Of a stretch of DNA of 64,000 bases, positions 12,455 to 24,688 are shown one piece after another. Position numbers and translations under genes: made by a program. Origin of the DNA: Acorus gramineus (lineage: Eukaryota; Streptophyta; Magnoliopsida; Acorales; Acoraceae); the NCBI GenBank assembly GCA_030737835.1, contig CM060852.1:11329603-11393602 (forward strand), given 5' to 3'. Below the pieces are notes generated by a model that saw only the letters and a program-made list of their open reading frames with translations, had not been told where the DNA came from and searched no databases. The number at the start of each line of letters is the position of its first letter. Position 1 is the stretch's first letter.

Positions 12455-12656
12455 TCAGACATGACCGGACCCCGGGTTCGGGTCGCGCGGACTATGCGGG
12501 GGATCTGTTTTTGTTTTGTTTTTTTTTAATCGGGCCAATGAAGAGGAGATGTTTTGTGTCAGATAACCCAAAAGCGGTAAAAGATTAGATTAGATTTAGA
12601 TTTTCAGGACTGGAAATAGATTCGATCCCGACATCCGCCGTCACATCGTCATTGCA

Positions 12657-12669
12657 TGACGTTGACGTC
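12657..12669. promoter_or_regulatory. Paired TGACG-like sites
   Basis: The sequence TGACGTTGACGTC contains two overlapping TGACG motifs and an inverted GACGTC, like as-1/TGA-factor sites. It may be coincidental. The spacing of six bases is unusually tight for an as-1 element. Confidence 0.3.
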
Positions 12670-13429
12670 CTGCTCTTCCAATAGTTCGTTTCAGTGTAAC
12701 TATTATATATATAAACAATATCTCATCATAATCATTGTTAAGTCAATCCGATCCGATTACTGTTGCATTCTGATTTTGTCTCTTCGAGATTTTGTTTAAC
12801 TCTTCTATTGAAATTCAAAACGAAAGTGCACTATTTTTATTTATACTGGCCGTCCAATAAAATGATGAAATGGCAAACTAGCTCATTTTTAAATGCAGTT
12901 TGAATATAATTTTCATAAATAAATCTATAATGAAACTAAAAAATATCCAAGTGGTTCATCAGTTCTTATCATTAAAAAAATACTGTTATACAAATACTTT
13001 TTATTATTTAAAATATAATTTGATTTATTTTATTAACCATCTAATAAGATATATAAAATATATATGCCTTTTAAAAAAAAATTTACTCTTAGTGTGCGTG
13101 TGTGTGTTAACGTTTTAAGTGAAAAGGAATTACAGCGTGCATTGAAACCCACGTGAGGTGTGGAGCCTCCTCTGCAGACTGCAGTACTTGTGTTCGTTTC
13201 CGGTCTTTCAATACTTCATCCCAATGTAACATAAAATAATATTCACCATGGGGCCGGCCATTAGGTTGCAGTCATGTCATGAAAGCATATTATATGAAGT
13301 GCAAGTGTTTGTCAGGTGGAAACGTTTCACTTTGTGACCATTTCATCATCTCCTTTAATATCACGTTGTGACATGTAACAGACATATAGCGCAGTGTAAA
13401 CTAATCGAGCCGTACATATTCGACTCGTG

Positions 13430-13810
13430 CTCCAATCGATTTGAATTCGTTCACACTTGTTCAATTACACAAATAAATGAGCTTGAATCATTTTTAAACT
13501 CAATTAAATTTGTGATTTAGATCGAGCTTCATTTTGTATTTAAACTGGACTCATTTATGTTATAAAAAACTTGATCAAAGTTTGACTCAACTCTTTTATA
13601 AAACTAGAACATTAAATCAATAATACAAAGTTAAGTATGCTCGTTTAAGCTCATAAAATTAACTCATTTATGTTAAAATTTTATTTTCAACACCTGAAAA
13701 TCCTAAAATGAAGAAAAATGCTAGGCTCGTTGAGACTCGTGGGCTCAGATCGGCTCGACTCGTTTATAAACGAGTCGAGCTTGAACATGTCAAAACTCAG
13801 CTCGTTTGAC
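13430..13810. repeat. Dispersed repeat rich in gactcg/gagctt words with a perfect palindrome
   Basis: Recurring words such as gctcgactcg, gagcttgaa and aaacgag occur on both strands. The core at 13753-13780 is a perfect 28-bp palindrome centred on TTTATAAA. Such sequence is typical of small non-autonomous DNA transposons, but no clear terminal repeats or target duplication could be fixed. Confidence 0.4.
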
Positions 13811-13879
13811 TTATTTACCACTCTTCTCATCTGTTAGATGCTTACTTGGCCATGTAGTATATATAGCCCGGAACTTGCT

Positions 13880-14490
13880 TAGGAATCCACAACCGGCCCA
13901 TTGAAACAAGGCACAGGCTGGGCCCTAGGCCTGCAGGCTTGAACCGGGGACCAGCCCATGGCAAAAAAAGTGTCCAAGCCCTTGCCCTACTGGCTTGGGC
14001 CTGACGACGGGTGGGGTCCAGGCTTCTAGCCCACGGGATGGCCTGCGGGTCCAGATTTTAAAACATCTTATTTTTTTTTACTTTTTAATTAAGATGTTCA
14101 TTAATATATAAATGTTAAAATAACACAAAATTGAAAGTATAATATTGAAAAAAATATTTATATCTATTGAATTTTTAAAAATAAAAATATTAAATGAATT
14201 AATTAACTAAAAAACTAAATATAATTATATATATTTAAGTAGGTTGGCATCTACATAAATGTCAATATTTTACATAATTTAAATAAAAATTACATAAAAT
14301 AAAATGTGACTCATTTATTGGATTGCTCCTTACGGGACTATAGGACGGGCCCGTGGGCAGGCTTGCGAGCCAGCCCAAACAAGCCCAGTTCGGGCGGGCC
14401 TTCAGGCCAAGCCTGGGCCTAGATACATGCCCTGACCCGACCCGGCCTGAAAACAGGCCGAGCCAGGCTTTCAAGCCTCGAGGTTTTTTG
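13880..14490. repeat. Two GC-rich blocks around an AT-rich core, possible MITE
   Basis: Blocks at about 13880-14055 and 14335-14490 are rich in ggcctg, gggccc and caggctt words. They flank a very AT-rich centre that contains no gene. The two blocks share words in inverted orientation but not a clean inverted repeat. The open frames here (about 70 and 98 codons) are by-products of the repeat. Confidence 0.4.
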
Positions 14491-17400
14491 GGACCCTTAG
14501 ATTCCGTTTGGTTTAACGTCGGGGGAGAGTTTGCGTTAGCAAACAGGATCTACTGCCACCTCCAACCCAAACTCCAAATTAACTCTGGTGTCTCAAACAA
14601 CAAAACATCAAATCACCGTGTATTTTTTATGCGTTTTTCAATGCATTAAAACATAGATTCGACGGACGCGGAGCGCTTCGAGGGACGCGGAGGTGCCCAA
14701 ACGAACCTCAGACTTGCCTGAAATTGAAAGAATAATATGTTGTAGGCCAACCACCATCATAATTTATTGGGTCACATGAACTTGTGTTAATTGCAGCATT
14801 GAGCAATACATAAGGTTTTGAAGCCTTATTGGCCTTTTCTTTTCCTAGGCCTTGTTAATTAGAGGGTGACGAGTCATGGATCAGAAAGCCCATTTGTTTA
14901 CACATCCATTCATTGATTGGGCCCAACTTCAGAGATTCTTAAACCTTCAGGAGGCCCTATTGCACACTTTTTTTTTTTGGAAAGGGTTACAGTCGCCACA
15001 TCATTAATAAATATATAAAAAACCAACCATATTATATTATAAAAAATGATAAATAAAATATATAATGTATGAATATGTATTTTATTTTTTAAAAGAATAT
15101 ACTAAGTTAGTCAAATATATATTTCAAAAAAAAAAACATGTCTAACTAAGCGTTAAGGTTTGTTTGATTTCTTGTTTTGAAACACGTGCACATGTTTGAC
15201 AAAATTGCTAGGTATCTATAAAATTATGGTGTGTACACAATAAATTGTACGTATATCTTCATAATTGTTTTTAATCAAGCATATATTCACCTAACCACGA
15301 GTATACATATATTCTATTAGAGATTTAATATACATTTATAATTACTTAAATAATTACAAAAATAATTGAGTGTTTCAGTGCTCAACTTCATTTGCGAGCT
15401 CTGATCATACAAATTTTCATATTAGGAATCAAATTCGGATAGATGAAAGCCCATTCATGTATATTAATGATTCAGAAAGATAAAACCCCATTCATGTATA
15501 TCTATACTACCTATAAAAGTACCAATCCATGAAAAACATTCGTTGGACATGTTTACCCTTATCAATTCATGAAAATTCATTCCTACCCCAAATTATATTT
15601 GATTAGACATATTTATCCTTTTAAATTCATAATGTGTTTAATGTATTTAATTTATACATTTATTTTAATTCTATACATTTATTCATATTTAACATTTAAC
15701 ATTCTTCACAATCAATTACACGTTTATATGTCTAAATTTACCCTTTCAAATTCTTTGAAATCAAATACCATATATAATGTGTTTAATGTATTTAATTTAT
15801 ACATTTATTTTAATTCTATACATTTATTTGTATTTACCCTTTAACATTCTTTACAATCAATTACATGATTATATATCTAAATTTAATATATATGCAACTT
15901 AATTTTATATAATTATATAATATACCTACATATATTATATATTGTAACCGTTAGAAAATCCTTATATATAATAGAAGCTCTATGTATTTAATTATTAATA
16001 AAAAATTAAATAAATTTGGAAGGGAGAGTAAATTCAACCAAAATTGGGATACAGATCTGATATGTTAATATCCATATTTACGTGGATTTAAGTCTTTCAT
16101 TTCTACATATCTATGTGGATGAGTTAGTGAATAAGAATTAAATTTCTCTTTATATGCATAAAATTTTCAAAGTAACACCTCATACACATATACTATAATG
16201 ATAATTATTGAATAATTTGAATATCAAGGGTACAAATATATATAAATTATTCAAACAGAAAATAAGTAAAAAATGGGATATAATAATTCAAAAGAGATTA
16301 AATAGCTTACTATTTGTTTGTTTTAATTATAAAAGTTAAGAAATGGAAAATTAAAGTAATAATCCAACAAATAATACTGCTAAAAAATAAAGATAATGTT
16401 AGATATGATCCTTCACTTTCACATATAGTATTCATATAGTTTGATTGTTTTATTTATTCGTACACCGATGAAAAAAATCTAGCTTGTAGAGATTGTAATC
16501 ATTCATTCATACGACTCGAATTAATATTGCTATAATACTACTTTTTTGTATTTTTGATTTTATATCTCTATTGGTCCCCATTCCCCATAAGTCTAAGTTC
16601 GCATGGATTGCATGAGCTTATCATGGTCCGCATTTTTTTAATTAAAAGTTTGTAATCAACGTTGTATATCCAATGTGAAGAATGTATAGTTTATATTTCG
16701 GCAGTCAGCTTTCTTAATAATTTAATGAACAACTTGGAATAAATCCAACCTAATAAACCAATTAATATTTGGAGCACTACATTCCACATACGTTAATACG
16801 TACCATCTTTAATTTATGTTAATGTTCAGGAGAAAGTCTGGACAGTTTGGAATTTGTTTAGAAAGTAAGATCACGAATAAAATAGTTTAATAAAATTTGT
16901 ATTTTAGATAAATCATTTTATTTGCTTTTGAAATTTTGTTTCTTTTTGTACTAAAAACTAAAATAATCTTTATAATTAAACATGTTTTTTCAAAATCACT
17001 GAAAAAGATGTTTGAATTTCATATATATGCATGTAAAAACAAAACCCTCCAAGCGGAATTTTCAAACGGCCCCCTATATGATCCATGCATCAAATAGATG
17101 CGGATTTTTCAAACATATATAATATTATTTCTTGAAATATCGAAAACTAAAAATTGTGTTGAATTTCTATGGGTTTTGGACAATAAACTTGGCACACACA
17201 GGTCCATGTTTTCTTTATTTTTGTCCTTTTTGAAAATGGGTGTCCCACACTGATGATGGATTTTGATCCCTCACCTCATTTTTGAAAAGGAAGGGTGCTA
17301 AATGGATAGCCAAAGGTCCGTTGTAATTAGTACATGTACCCTATTAAAAATAATTAAAAGTTTCTAAATTGATTATATTATTTATAGTCTAAAATGGATG

Positions 17401-19534
17401 GTTGAATGTCATTTTGACTAGTAAACTAAAATTAACAAAATAATTTTAATATTTATAGTTGACATGATCATTAATACAGCGTAATAATCCCACCACAAGT
17501 GACAAGACGCAAATCCATGTTGTTTCTTTTAATCTCTTTTAAGATGCACCATATTTTAAAAAAGAAATTAAGCAACGAAAATGTTAAGGATACTCATTTC
17601 TATCTGAACTTGTTTTGGATCATTTTATATACATATAGTTGTTTGATATATAAGTACATATTTTTCTAAAATTATGATTGTGTGTATCAGCATCTATTAA
17701 GCAAAAGTTAAAAAACAGGTGTTTCAGTGCTAATCAACCTCATCGAACCCACAACCACCACCTTTATTTAAATATAGAATAATGTTTTTTAAGCTCCATC
17801 TTATAAACCCCATAAAGTAACATTGGGTAAGTACCTGTTATACCCTTTTAACTTTATTGGTAAATATCCCCCAATCATGCAAAATGGTTACGATTTCCCT
17901 TTCATTTACCGTGAATTGAGGAGTATTAATTCCCGTTTTTCTTCTTTTGGATATATATAATTGAATTCTTGTTTTTCAATGATCAATTGAACCCTTTTTT
18001 TAGATAACAATTTTTTTTTGAAGAACACGTAGTAGCATATCGGAATTTTATTTCAAAAGATTTTGTTTGTCACTGTTTTTGTTTTTGAACGATTTGGATA
18101 TTATTTCAATGTCTAGCAAGTCAGGTTTGGCATTTGTTAATGTTCGGATGTGCAATTGAGTTTTTATTACTTGATTTTTTTACTTTTATAATTCATTTTT
18201 TTGGGTGTTTGATACTAAATTTTTTTTCCATGTATCCTTTTTTTTTATATCTGAAATCAACTATCAACTAATTTGATAGTTTATACGTTGGATTATAAGT
18301 TACATTTAAGACTAATTTGAACCTTTCATAAATTATTTTTTAGGAATGCCAGTTACACTGTAATACTAAAACTCAAACATCTTATACACTGCTATACTGT
18401 TCATCAATTACATTTATAAATGCAATTGCTTATTTAGTTATATCTCTCACAATCTTTTGTTACATTTACATAAAAACAGTTACATTCACCTAAATGTCAC
18501 ATAACAATATCATTTACCTAAATGTTTTACATTACACGAAATGTCTAACCAATTTAAAAATAGATCATCTCTTTAATAGTCAGTTACATTTTATGAAAAA
18601 ATTTAAAAACATTTTTGTTGTGTGTTATATTTATCAAATGTTACATATAGTTCATGAAAAAGTAAATTCTATTACATTCTTCAATCTGAGCAATACAAAA
18701 AATAGAAAAATAACAGAGACATCTATGTCTTCAGATAATTCATCAAAACATTTAACAAATGTAACATATAGTTCAACAAAAAGAAACATTTACATTCGTC
18801 AATTTAAATTATTCTAAAAAAAATGTAACATACACTTCATGCATGTAGTAGATCTTGTGAGCTAGTTACATTTTCATAAATGCGACTAGACAATTGTGTG
18901 ATGTTATTACATTTCTACAATGTAACAAGTCATTTTCTATAATCTCTATGTGATTTATATTTTGTGAGCTAGTAGCATGAAATGTGATTGACTTTTGAAA
19001 TTTACACACATTTAGCAATTAATTTGAACTTTACCAAAAAATGAAATGTTTAAATGAATGTAGATACTTTATTTCACATCGTTTACAAATAAAGAACAGT
19101 TAATTTTTTTTTCTTGAAATTTTACAAATATATATTTTTATTATTTTCAATTTTTTATTTTTTCTTGAAATTATGTTACATTTTCAAATAAAAATATGGG
19201 CGGTTTGAAAGATTTTGACGAAAAATAATTTATGTAAGTTTTGTGTATTTTAGATAAGTTTTGGTGTAATTGAAATAGAAATTCAATTACAATTTAGCTA
19301 AATATTTTGAGATTCAAATTTTAAAATGGATAAATTTTAGTATAACCGAGATTCACGTAGAAGAGTAATACGAGATTTGGGTTAATGAGATGATTTTTTA
19401 ATAAACGGCAGATCCATATTTTGTCATTTTACTTTTTTATGAAAGTCAATCAATCATCTAATAAAAAAATGACACATAATGGGACTTATGCGTGTTGCCT
19501 ATAAATCGAGGCATGCGTATTATGACTGATATTT
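14491..19534. other. Intergenic, very AT-rich, no gene seen
   Basis: About 5 kb without a recognisable coding region. It holds a tandem duplication at 15631-15895 and, at about 18350-18980, many recurrences of 'gttacatt'. None of the open frames shows domain-like composition. Confidence 0.5.
15631..15895. repeat. Imperfect tandem duplication, period about 145 bp
   Basis: The run aatgtgtttaatgtatttaa and the following 100 or so bases occur at 15631 and again at 15776. They include the same 'cattcttcacaatcaattacac' region with a few substitutions. The open frame across it simply repeats its own peptide words. Confidence 0.75.
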
Positions 19535-19816
19535 AAAAATTGGGTTTTTTATTGTAAGTCCCCACAAACTATAGGATTTAATGATCAATCCTTCACTTCT
19601 TCATATTTTGGTTTTAGTCCCCCAGATTTAAAGGATACGTTCATTTTTAGTCCTTCCATGGACTAAAAAAATCTAAATAATTTAAGGATAGGTCCCTCTT
19701 AGGGACTAAAAAAGAATATATCCTTTAAATCTGAGGATTAAAACCAAAATATGAAGAAGTGATGGATCGATCAATAAATCCTATACTTTATGGGGACTTA
19801 AAAATAAAAAACCCAA
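19535..19816. mobile_element. Foldback (MITE-like) element, 282 bp
   Basis: The two halves are inverted copies of each other over about 100 bp. TTGGGTTTTTTATT near the left end is mirrored at the right, as is the longer stretch around tcacttcttcatattttggt. An 8-bp direct repeat TGATATTT flanks the block (19527-19534 and 19817-19824), as expected for hAT-type insertion. The left end has about five extra bases before the matching part of the terminus, so the exact end is uncertain. No coding capacity. Confidence 0.65.
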
Positions 19817-19824
19817 TGATATTT

Positions 19825-20610
19825 CATTTCCTGTATGCTTAGTTTAAACAAATGCTCTTCGATTTTGCATACCTCTGTATGGGACTGCTATAAAATTGCA
19901 ATGATCACTTGGTTCCACTCATTTCTCTCGCAATGACTTCCAAACACATGCTTGTATGAGTGTTATATCATTTTTTAGTTCTTTATTATCATACCATGTT
20001 TACTATGGAGATATTATTGATTACTCAACTTCAGTAGATTCCAGAGATGGGTTGCCTTTGTGTGTTTGAAGGATGTTTTTTTTTTTTAATGCAGTCTATT
20101 TTAATGTATTTTTGTTTAGTTTTATTATGATATCATAAAAACATAAAAGATGAAGGAACCCAGACCTGAATATTATTCTCACCGTGTACCCTCCTCAACC
20201 CAAGAGAAGCTCCAAGATCCACACCCATTCAAAAAAAACAACAAAAAAAAAACACATCCACACCCACAAATTCATTCAACAAAGAAATTCCTATTAAGAA
20301 AAAACACATATTCAGCCATATGAAATTCAACAAAAATCCTACACAATCACACACATTCAAGCATATAAAGTTTTGCAGAAAATCATACACATTCAAACAT
20401 GTTCAGACAAAAATATTCACACAGACTCACAGAAAGATGAAATTAAAAAAGCAATTTGAGGGAAAGAGAGGAATGACCAGAGGATGGTCGTCGATGGGGT
20501 TGCAGAGAGAGTCACCGATGGGGTCGCAGCAGGGGACGTCGAGGGGTCGCAGCAGGGGACGTCGAGGGGTCGTCGGGGTCCGTGCGGTCGTCGTCAACGG
20601 TGAATATGTG

Positions 20611-20656
<46 letters not shown>

Positions 20657-22372
20657 GGTGAGAGAGAGAGAGAGGGGGAGAGAGAGCGAGAGTGAGAGGG
20701 AGAGAGAGAGATGGATTGGTTTCGATTTTTTTTTTTTTTTCAACTTGGTTTTTTTTACTGTGCGATCGCGAGACCAACGATCACACGATCCCTATATGGG
20801 GTGCACGATGGGGTGTACACGATGGGATGTACCGTGCGCACGGTCACAACCCATCGCCCCCATATATATATATATACAATAAATTTTTATAACAACTTTA
20901 AATTTTTATAATTGCAATAACAACTTTAAAATCCTTATTAAACATACTGAAAATCCAAAATTATAAATTTAAATGGACGGATAAGATGATTCAACGGTGT
21001 GGATTTGCATGATCAAACTCAACTGGGTCCCTTACTAGGGTTGTAGAAACTCACTCATACAAAGAGTGTCACATAAAGGACATCATAAATTGATCACGTG
21101 GGGGCCTGGCCCACAATTTAGTTTCAAAGTAGGTCCAGGCCCACATTTAATGATGTGAAGTTGAATGAATATCATTCCTTTCTTGCCCCACACGTTTTTG
21201 CCCTCCTTTCCTCCCTTTATCATTCTGCACTCCTTCAATTGTTTCTTTCTTTTGTTTTTTTTCAAAACAATATCTCTCACAATATCTTCAAATCCACAGA
21301 CACACACAACTGAGGTCCCCCACTCACAAGCCCCTTAATCACAAATATGTATATGTGATAAATAAATAAATAAATAATTAATTAAAAGAAAAAGAAAATA
21401 GGGATACCATCAACATCTCCATCTAAAGAAAAGGCAAGACAACAAGCACATAAAAGGTGAGCATGTTTTTCCATGTTTCCCCCAACATGGCATGCCATGC
21501 AATGCAACTATATATAAAATTTGGACTCATTAATTCATTATGCTGATGAGGCAGGAGGTGACTATTCAGTATCTCATCAATGAATGATCTTTAATTAGAG
21601 TGTGTTTGTGCATCGGAGAAATTTGTTAAACATATAAGAAAGTTGAATTGAAATTTTCTTTTAGAAAAATAAAACAATAGTTTCAAACTAAACAAAAGAA
21701 GAGATGAGAAAATTTGTTCCCTCCCCCTGTACAACAGAAAATGAGAAAAAAATAATAGAACATGTTTACATTTTCATTTTCCTATCACACGCAGAAACAA
21801 CAAATTTTTTAATCCCTACAAACAACAAAAAAATAATAAGATAGAAAAAATTGTTTCTTTTCCATTAATTTTTATTTGATGAGACTCCTTCACTTTCTTT
21901 TATTTTTCAAACAAAATTGTGCATGTACACTCTCTTGAAACAAACTTTGTGGGGGAACCTTAGCAGCCAAGGTAAAACAAGTTATAAGTAGAGAGACACG
22001 ATAATTAAGTAAGTAATTATTAGGTACCCAAAATGGGTTTTTTTTCTATATATACATAGATCAACAAAAGGTATTGATGAGATACAAGCTACACAAAGCA
22101 TGCTTGATAATGACTATACAGAGAGTCACTAATCACATATACAGTGAAAGATTAAGCTAAATGACTTCCTTCTTTTCATTGATTTCTACAATAATCAACT
22201 TGTGTTATCAAACCTCAATCAAATTAAAAAAAAAAAAAAACTAGGTGAAAGGGAATTAAGGTTTTGGGTAGTGATTTTAATGCAACTCCCAAACCCTAAC
22301 AACAAAAACAAAGTATGGGTCTTCCTCCACCTCCTCTTCTATGGTGCTGGTGGTGGTGGTTATGTTGTGCAT
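19825..22372. other. Intergenic, no gene seen
   Basis: AT-rich DNA on the 3' side of HAT22. It includes GA microsatellites near 20.6-20.7 kb and a short segment with repeats of ggggtcgcagcaggggacgt near 20518-20570. Overlapping open frames at 20.3-20.9 kb come from these simple repeats. Confidence 0.5.
20614..20710. repeat. GA microsatellites
   Basis: A pure run of about 20 GA units at 20614-20653 is followed by an interrupted GA-rich stretch to about 20710. Confidence 0.9.
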
Positions 22373-22919
22373 CTAACACGCCGCCGGAGAATTCGTGAAG
22401 GATCCGTACAAGTGGGTCGGCTTAGGGGCGATGAGGAACGGCGCCGCCGCCTTCGTGTTATCGCCGGATCCGCCGGTGGAAGAGATCATCCTCTCACAGG
22501 AAGGACAGACAGAAAGAGTGGCCGCCGCCGGGAACTGCATGTAGATCGGCGGCGTGGACGACGGCGCGTATTTGATCTTCTTAAGCTCTTGGAGCTCCTT
22601 TTGCAACCTCCGGTTCTCATCAGTCAAGTTCTCACAGCACCTCTTCAGTATTTCACAGTCCATCTCCGTCTGCTTAAGCTTTGTCCTACAATAACACATG
22701 AATGTGTTATATATAATATAATGAACCACCAAAGTTTGATTGATGTGATCAATTTATAACTTACCTAGCTCTCCTGTTTTGAAACCAAACTTCCACCTGC
22801 CTTGGCCTTAGATTCAATTGCTTGGCCAAAGCTTGTTTTTGCTTCTGTTCATATCATACACACAAATTAAATTAAATTCATTAAAACAACAAACACCACT
22901 AATAACATATAGAGAGAAG

Positions 22920-22972
<53 letters not shown>

Positions 22973-23377
22973 CAAACATACTGGATTGAGTGTGCTGTGT
23001 TCTTTAAAGCTGTCCTCTAACATAGCAGATTGTTCTTTGGTGAGCCTAAGCTTCTTCCTTACACCGGTACCGACATCTTCATCTTCATCGCTGACACGTG
23101 AAGAGACCGCCGGCCTTTCCTCGCTGGCGACGTCGTCTCTCTCCCTCTTCACCGCCGCCGGCGCCGACGTGTTGACGCCGTTGGAGAAGGAAGAGACCAC
23201 GCTGTTGGAATCGTCGGATGGTCGTCCAAGCGTGAGAGAGGGCTCATAATAGCAGTGCTTGAATTGGAGGTCTTGTTGTTTTTGGTGATGACCATCTGAT
23301 GAAAGCTTGCTCTCTGTGGTTGTTGCTCCTTCTCCTCCATAGCCTAACCCTAGAGAGAGACCATCTTCATGTACCAT
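22373..23377 (-). CDS. HAT22: HD-Zip class II transcription factor, HAT22/HAT9 type
   Basis: Three exons on the minus strand (23377-22982, 22844-22765, 22685-22373) encode 262 residues. The N-terminus carries an EAR-like LSLGL repression motif (7-11) and the EPSLTLG segment typical of this subgroup. The homeodomain spans about 107-161 ([10 protein letters not shown] through [10 protein letters not shown]). A leucine zipper follows at about 162-196, then the class II CPSCE redox motif (219-223). The PFLIAPKP...FTNSPAAC tail resembles HAT9/HAT22. These factors bind dimeric CAATNATTG-type sites in the nucleus and mostly repress, linked to cytokinin/ABA and shade responses. Translation may start instead at an in-frame ATG 14 codons upstream (23419); the 23377 start is preferred because the class motif then lies at the N-terminus. 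Intron 1 is short (137 bp) and half-filled by an AT microsatellite. Confidence 0.93.
22922..22971. repeat. (AT)n microsatellite in HAT22 intron 1
   Basis: About 24-25 uninterrupted TA units lie 11 bases inside the 5' splice site of the intron on the minus strand. Confidence 0.95.
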
Positions 23378-24477
23378 GTTGATGGTCTTGGAAGCTCTAT
23401 GTCTTTGTTTCTCACACATAAGGTTGTATGGAGGCCGGGGTTTATGATTAATGGATGCTGAGAGAGAGCTGAGAGATATATGATTGAGTAGGAAAGGAAT
23501 GAAGGATGAGTGGGCCGGTGTGAATTGTAATATTGGGTGATGATGGGAATTGTGAACTCTCTCTCTCTCTCTCTCTCTCTTACTTTCAATATCTCTACAT
23601 ACAAAGGTTGACTAATAGAGGATAAAAGGCAAAGTCATGGTACTATAGAGGAAAAAGAAGAGAGAGAGAGAGAGAGAGAGAGTGGACAATAATGTGGAAA
23701 GGATGGATTGAATAAGGGGTTATAAGTGGATTCACATGGGAGGGGATGGGGTAGGCAAGAAAACACGTCAAGGGAGTGACTCTTTACCTTTCAATTTCTA
23801 TCCTACAATCACCGCAGCCTCCTATTGTTGCACATATACAACCCCCCCTCACTTTTTATTGTCCACCCACTTATGTATGTTTATTATGCACTTTTCTCTC
23901 TCTTTATATGGAGCTAGCTAGCTTTTATTCTCCTTGCCCTTTCCACGTGGGCTCACTACTATTTTCATATAGGCAACCTTGGCATGACTACCTTTAATTA
24001 CTTTATTTCTTTCTCTGGATGTACATTTTTTTTTTTTTTATCAAAAGCCTGGGTTAAATATATTCATTAAATATTTATTTAGAAAATTGTGGATGCATGC
24101 TCACCTTAAATAGTTTCATGTCTTGTATTGTCTATACACAAGACACATAATGACTTCCATTTTCTTGCGTATAGTGATTTTTTGAGAATAGACATTAATA
24201 TTCAAATATCCATTTTTTCTAATTTGAAATAAAATGCATACAATATATTTTAAATAATTAACATATACTGAAACATGGACAATTGATATTAGAGAGAGAG
24301 AGAGAGACCATGCAATGCAATCGAAATTAAAAAGTTGAAGGAGTCTACAACTTCTAGTCTCTTTAAGAAATCATGTGAAGAAAAGAAATGAATTATGTAA
24401 ATTTTGAGAGTCATGATTAATCAGATGGAATTGAATTTAAATTTTATAGTGAAATCGTATATATAATTTTATAATAT
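23378..24477. other. HAT22 upstream region
   Basis: On the minus strand this is the 5' leader and promoter of HAT22. It contains a CT/GA run at about 23553-23580 and another at 23659-23682, common in plant leaders and core promoters. No other gene seen. Confidence 0.55.
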
Positions 24478-24683
24478 TGTTAGATTATATGTGTTATGTC
24501 ATTATATGTGTAGCATTTTACACGTGTAACTCATGTATATATGTATATAAATAGATTAAACCCTAAGTGAAATACAAAGATTCTCATTATTTCAATACCT
24601 TATATTTCACTTAGAGTTTAATCCTTTTATATACAGATACACAGAAGTTACACGTGTAATGACATAACACATATAATCTAACA
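24478..24683. mobile_element. Near-palindromic 206-bp element with TG...CA ends
   Basis: The block begins TGTTAGATTATATGTG and ends CACATATAATCTAACA. It is flanked by a perfect 5-bp direct repeat AATAT (24473-24477 and 24684-24688). The outer 27 bases of the two arms are exact inverted copies. The inner arms remain alignable (for example gattaaaccctaagtgaaata against its mirror) around a short centre near 24580. TG...CA ends and 5-bp duplications are LTR-retroelement traits, whereas the foldback shape is MITE-like. No coding capacity. Confidence 0.7.
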
Positions 24684-24688
24684 AATAT

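Larger units (their letters stand above)
9962..13429. other. KNAT1 upstream region, no gene seen
   Basis: Upstream of the KNAT1 start on the minus strand. It includes a 12-base G run at about 10339-10350 and, 2.4-2.7 kb from the start codon, a small cluster of bZIP-like sites (a CACGTG at 12449 and paired TGACG-type sites at 12657). No open frame with recognisable content. Confidence 0.5.

Noticed and set aside
20320..20911. Overlapping open frames around the GA microsatellite
   Set aside because: The products are Arg-Glu or Ser-Leu repeats that follow from the GA run, with no conserved content.
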